Below, piece after piece: positions 19,385-19,923 of a stretch of DNA of 19,923 nt. The stretch covers positions 1 through 19,923 of the forward strand of contig DUTZ01000509.1 of assembly GCA_012841845.1 (NCBI GenBank), given 5' to 3'. Both the position numbers and the translations under genes were made by a program. Numbering within the stretch: position 1 is the stretch's first letter; the number at the start of each line of letters is the position of its first letter. This stretch comes from Actinomycetales bacterium. Lineage in GTDB: Bacteria > Actinomycetota > Actinomycetes > Mycobacteriales > Mycobacteriaceae. The notes under the pieces are model-generated. The model was not told the origin of the DNA. It did not search any database and worked only from the letters and a program-made list of their open reading frames with translations.

Positions 19385-19923
19385 CAGCGCCGCCCGAGGG
19401 ATCTGAGTGCGAGCCGGAGGGCCGCGGGGGCGTCGAGATCGGGCTCGGCGGCGAGGACGGCCGCGGCGGTCTTCTCCGCCTCCGCCGCGGAGAAGCCGAG
19501 GCCCTCGAGCGCCTCCGCCACCTCGCCGGACGCCGACGCGGCCGGCGTGGACGGGGCTCCCGCACCGGCGGCGTCGGGCACCGGGCCGACCTTGTCCTTG
19601 AGTTCGAGCACCATCCGTTCGGCGGTCCGCTTGCCCACGCCGGGGACGCGGGTCAGGGCCTTGACGTCGCCGGAGCCCAGGGCGCGGAGCAGCTCGTCCG
19701 GCTCGAGCGTCGCGAGGATCGCCAGCGCGAGCCGCGGGCCCACCCCGGACACCGTCTGCACGGTGGTGAACAGGCTCCGGGCCTCGACCGAGTCGAACCC
19801 GTACAGAGTGAGCGAGTCCTCGCGGACGACGAGTTCGGTGTGCAGCGCACCCTCGGCGCCCCGGCGCAGGCCGGCCAGCGCGGCCGGTGTGGCGTGGACG
19901 AGCACCCCCACCCCGCCGGTCTC
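19384..19923 (-). CDS. ruvA: Holliday junction branch migration complex subunit RuvA (N-terminus cut off by window edge)
   Basis: RuvA binds the four-way junction and loads RuvB. The visible 179 residues begin [16 protein letters not shown], inside the N-terminal OB-fold, so roughly the first 20 residues, including the start codon, lie beyond the window; a GTG at 19911 is internal and not the start. Both helix-hairpin-helix motifs are present ([13 protein letters not shown] and [16 protein letters not shown]), followed by an Ala/Pro-rich flexible linker and domain III ([22 protein letters not shown]), which contacts RuvB. Its stop overlaps the ruvB start. ruvC would be expected just beyond the right edge. 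Confidence 0.96.
   Translation of the reverse strand, partial: ETGGVGVLVHATPAALAGLRRGAEGALHTELVVREDSLTLYGFDSVEARSLFTTVQTVSGVGPRLALAILATLEPDELLRALGSGDVKALTRVPGVGKRTAERMVLELKDKVGPVPDAAGAGAPSTPAASASGEVAEALEGLGFSAAEAEKTAAAVLAAEPDLDAPAALRLALRSLGRR

Overview
This is a high-GC window whose gene content and order point to an actinobacterium of the order Mycobacteriales. From memory, it follows the Mycobacterium tuberculosis block from alaS (Rv2555c) to ruvA (Rv2593c): alaS, rarA, aspS, a membrane zinc metallopeptidase (Rv2575-like), hisS, a glyoxalase-II-like hydrolase, an exported cyclophilin, relA, apt, secF, secD, yajC, ruvB, ruvA. Several genes that interrupt this block in M. tuberculosis are missing, so it is more compact. 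The genus cannot be fixed without a search; Dietzia or a close relative is a plausible guess.

Layout. Positions 1-4406 hold three minus-strand genes: alaS (last few residues cut off by the window edge), an unrecognised 51-residue small protein gene, and rarA. Position 4562 starts a plus-strand gene for a probably Tat-exported phosphodiesterase/phosphatase, convergent with aspS (5938-7761, minus). Divergent from aspS is a membrane-anchored zinc metallopeptidase (7955-8854, plus), preceded by a possible leaderless upstream ORF. hisS and a metallo-beta-lactamase-fold hydrolase form a minus-strand pair (8888-10877). A membrane-anchored cyclophilin runs divergently (11050-11991) and meets relA at a strong shared hairpin. 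From 14420 to the right edge every gene is on the minus strand: ruvA (N-terminus cut off), ruvB, yajC, secD, secF, apt, then relA. Start/stop overlaps at ruvA/ruvB, secD/secF and secF/apt indicate operon structure and translational coupling.

Function. The window is mainly housekeeping: three class II aminoacyl-tRNA synthetases, Holliday-junction branch migration (RuvAB) and replication-fork maintenance (RarA), the SecDF-YajC part of protein export, purine salvage (Apt) beside (p)ppGpp metabolism (Rel), and several extracytoplasmic proteins. I found no mobile element, CRISPR array, tRNA, rRNA or phage gene. No gap between genes reaches 300 bases. The less ordinary signals are small: the 51-residue gene with a good ribosome binding site and a perfect 15-bp downstream hairpin, a leaderless-type start for rarA, and a leaderless-type upstream ORF whose stop overlaps the metallopeptidase start. 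I saw no clear evidence of a large undescribed system.
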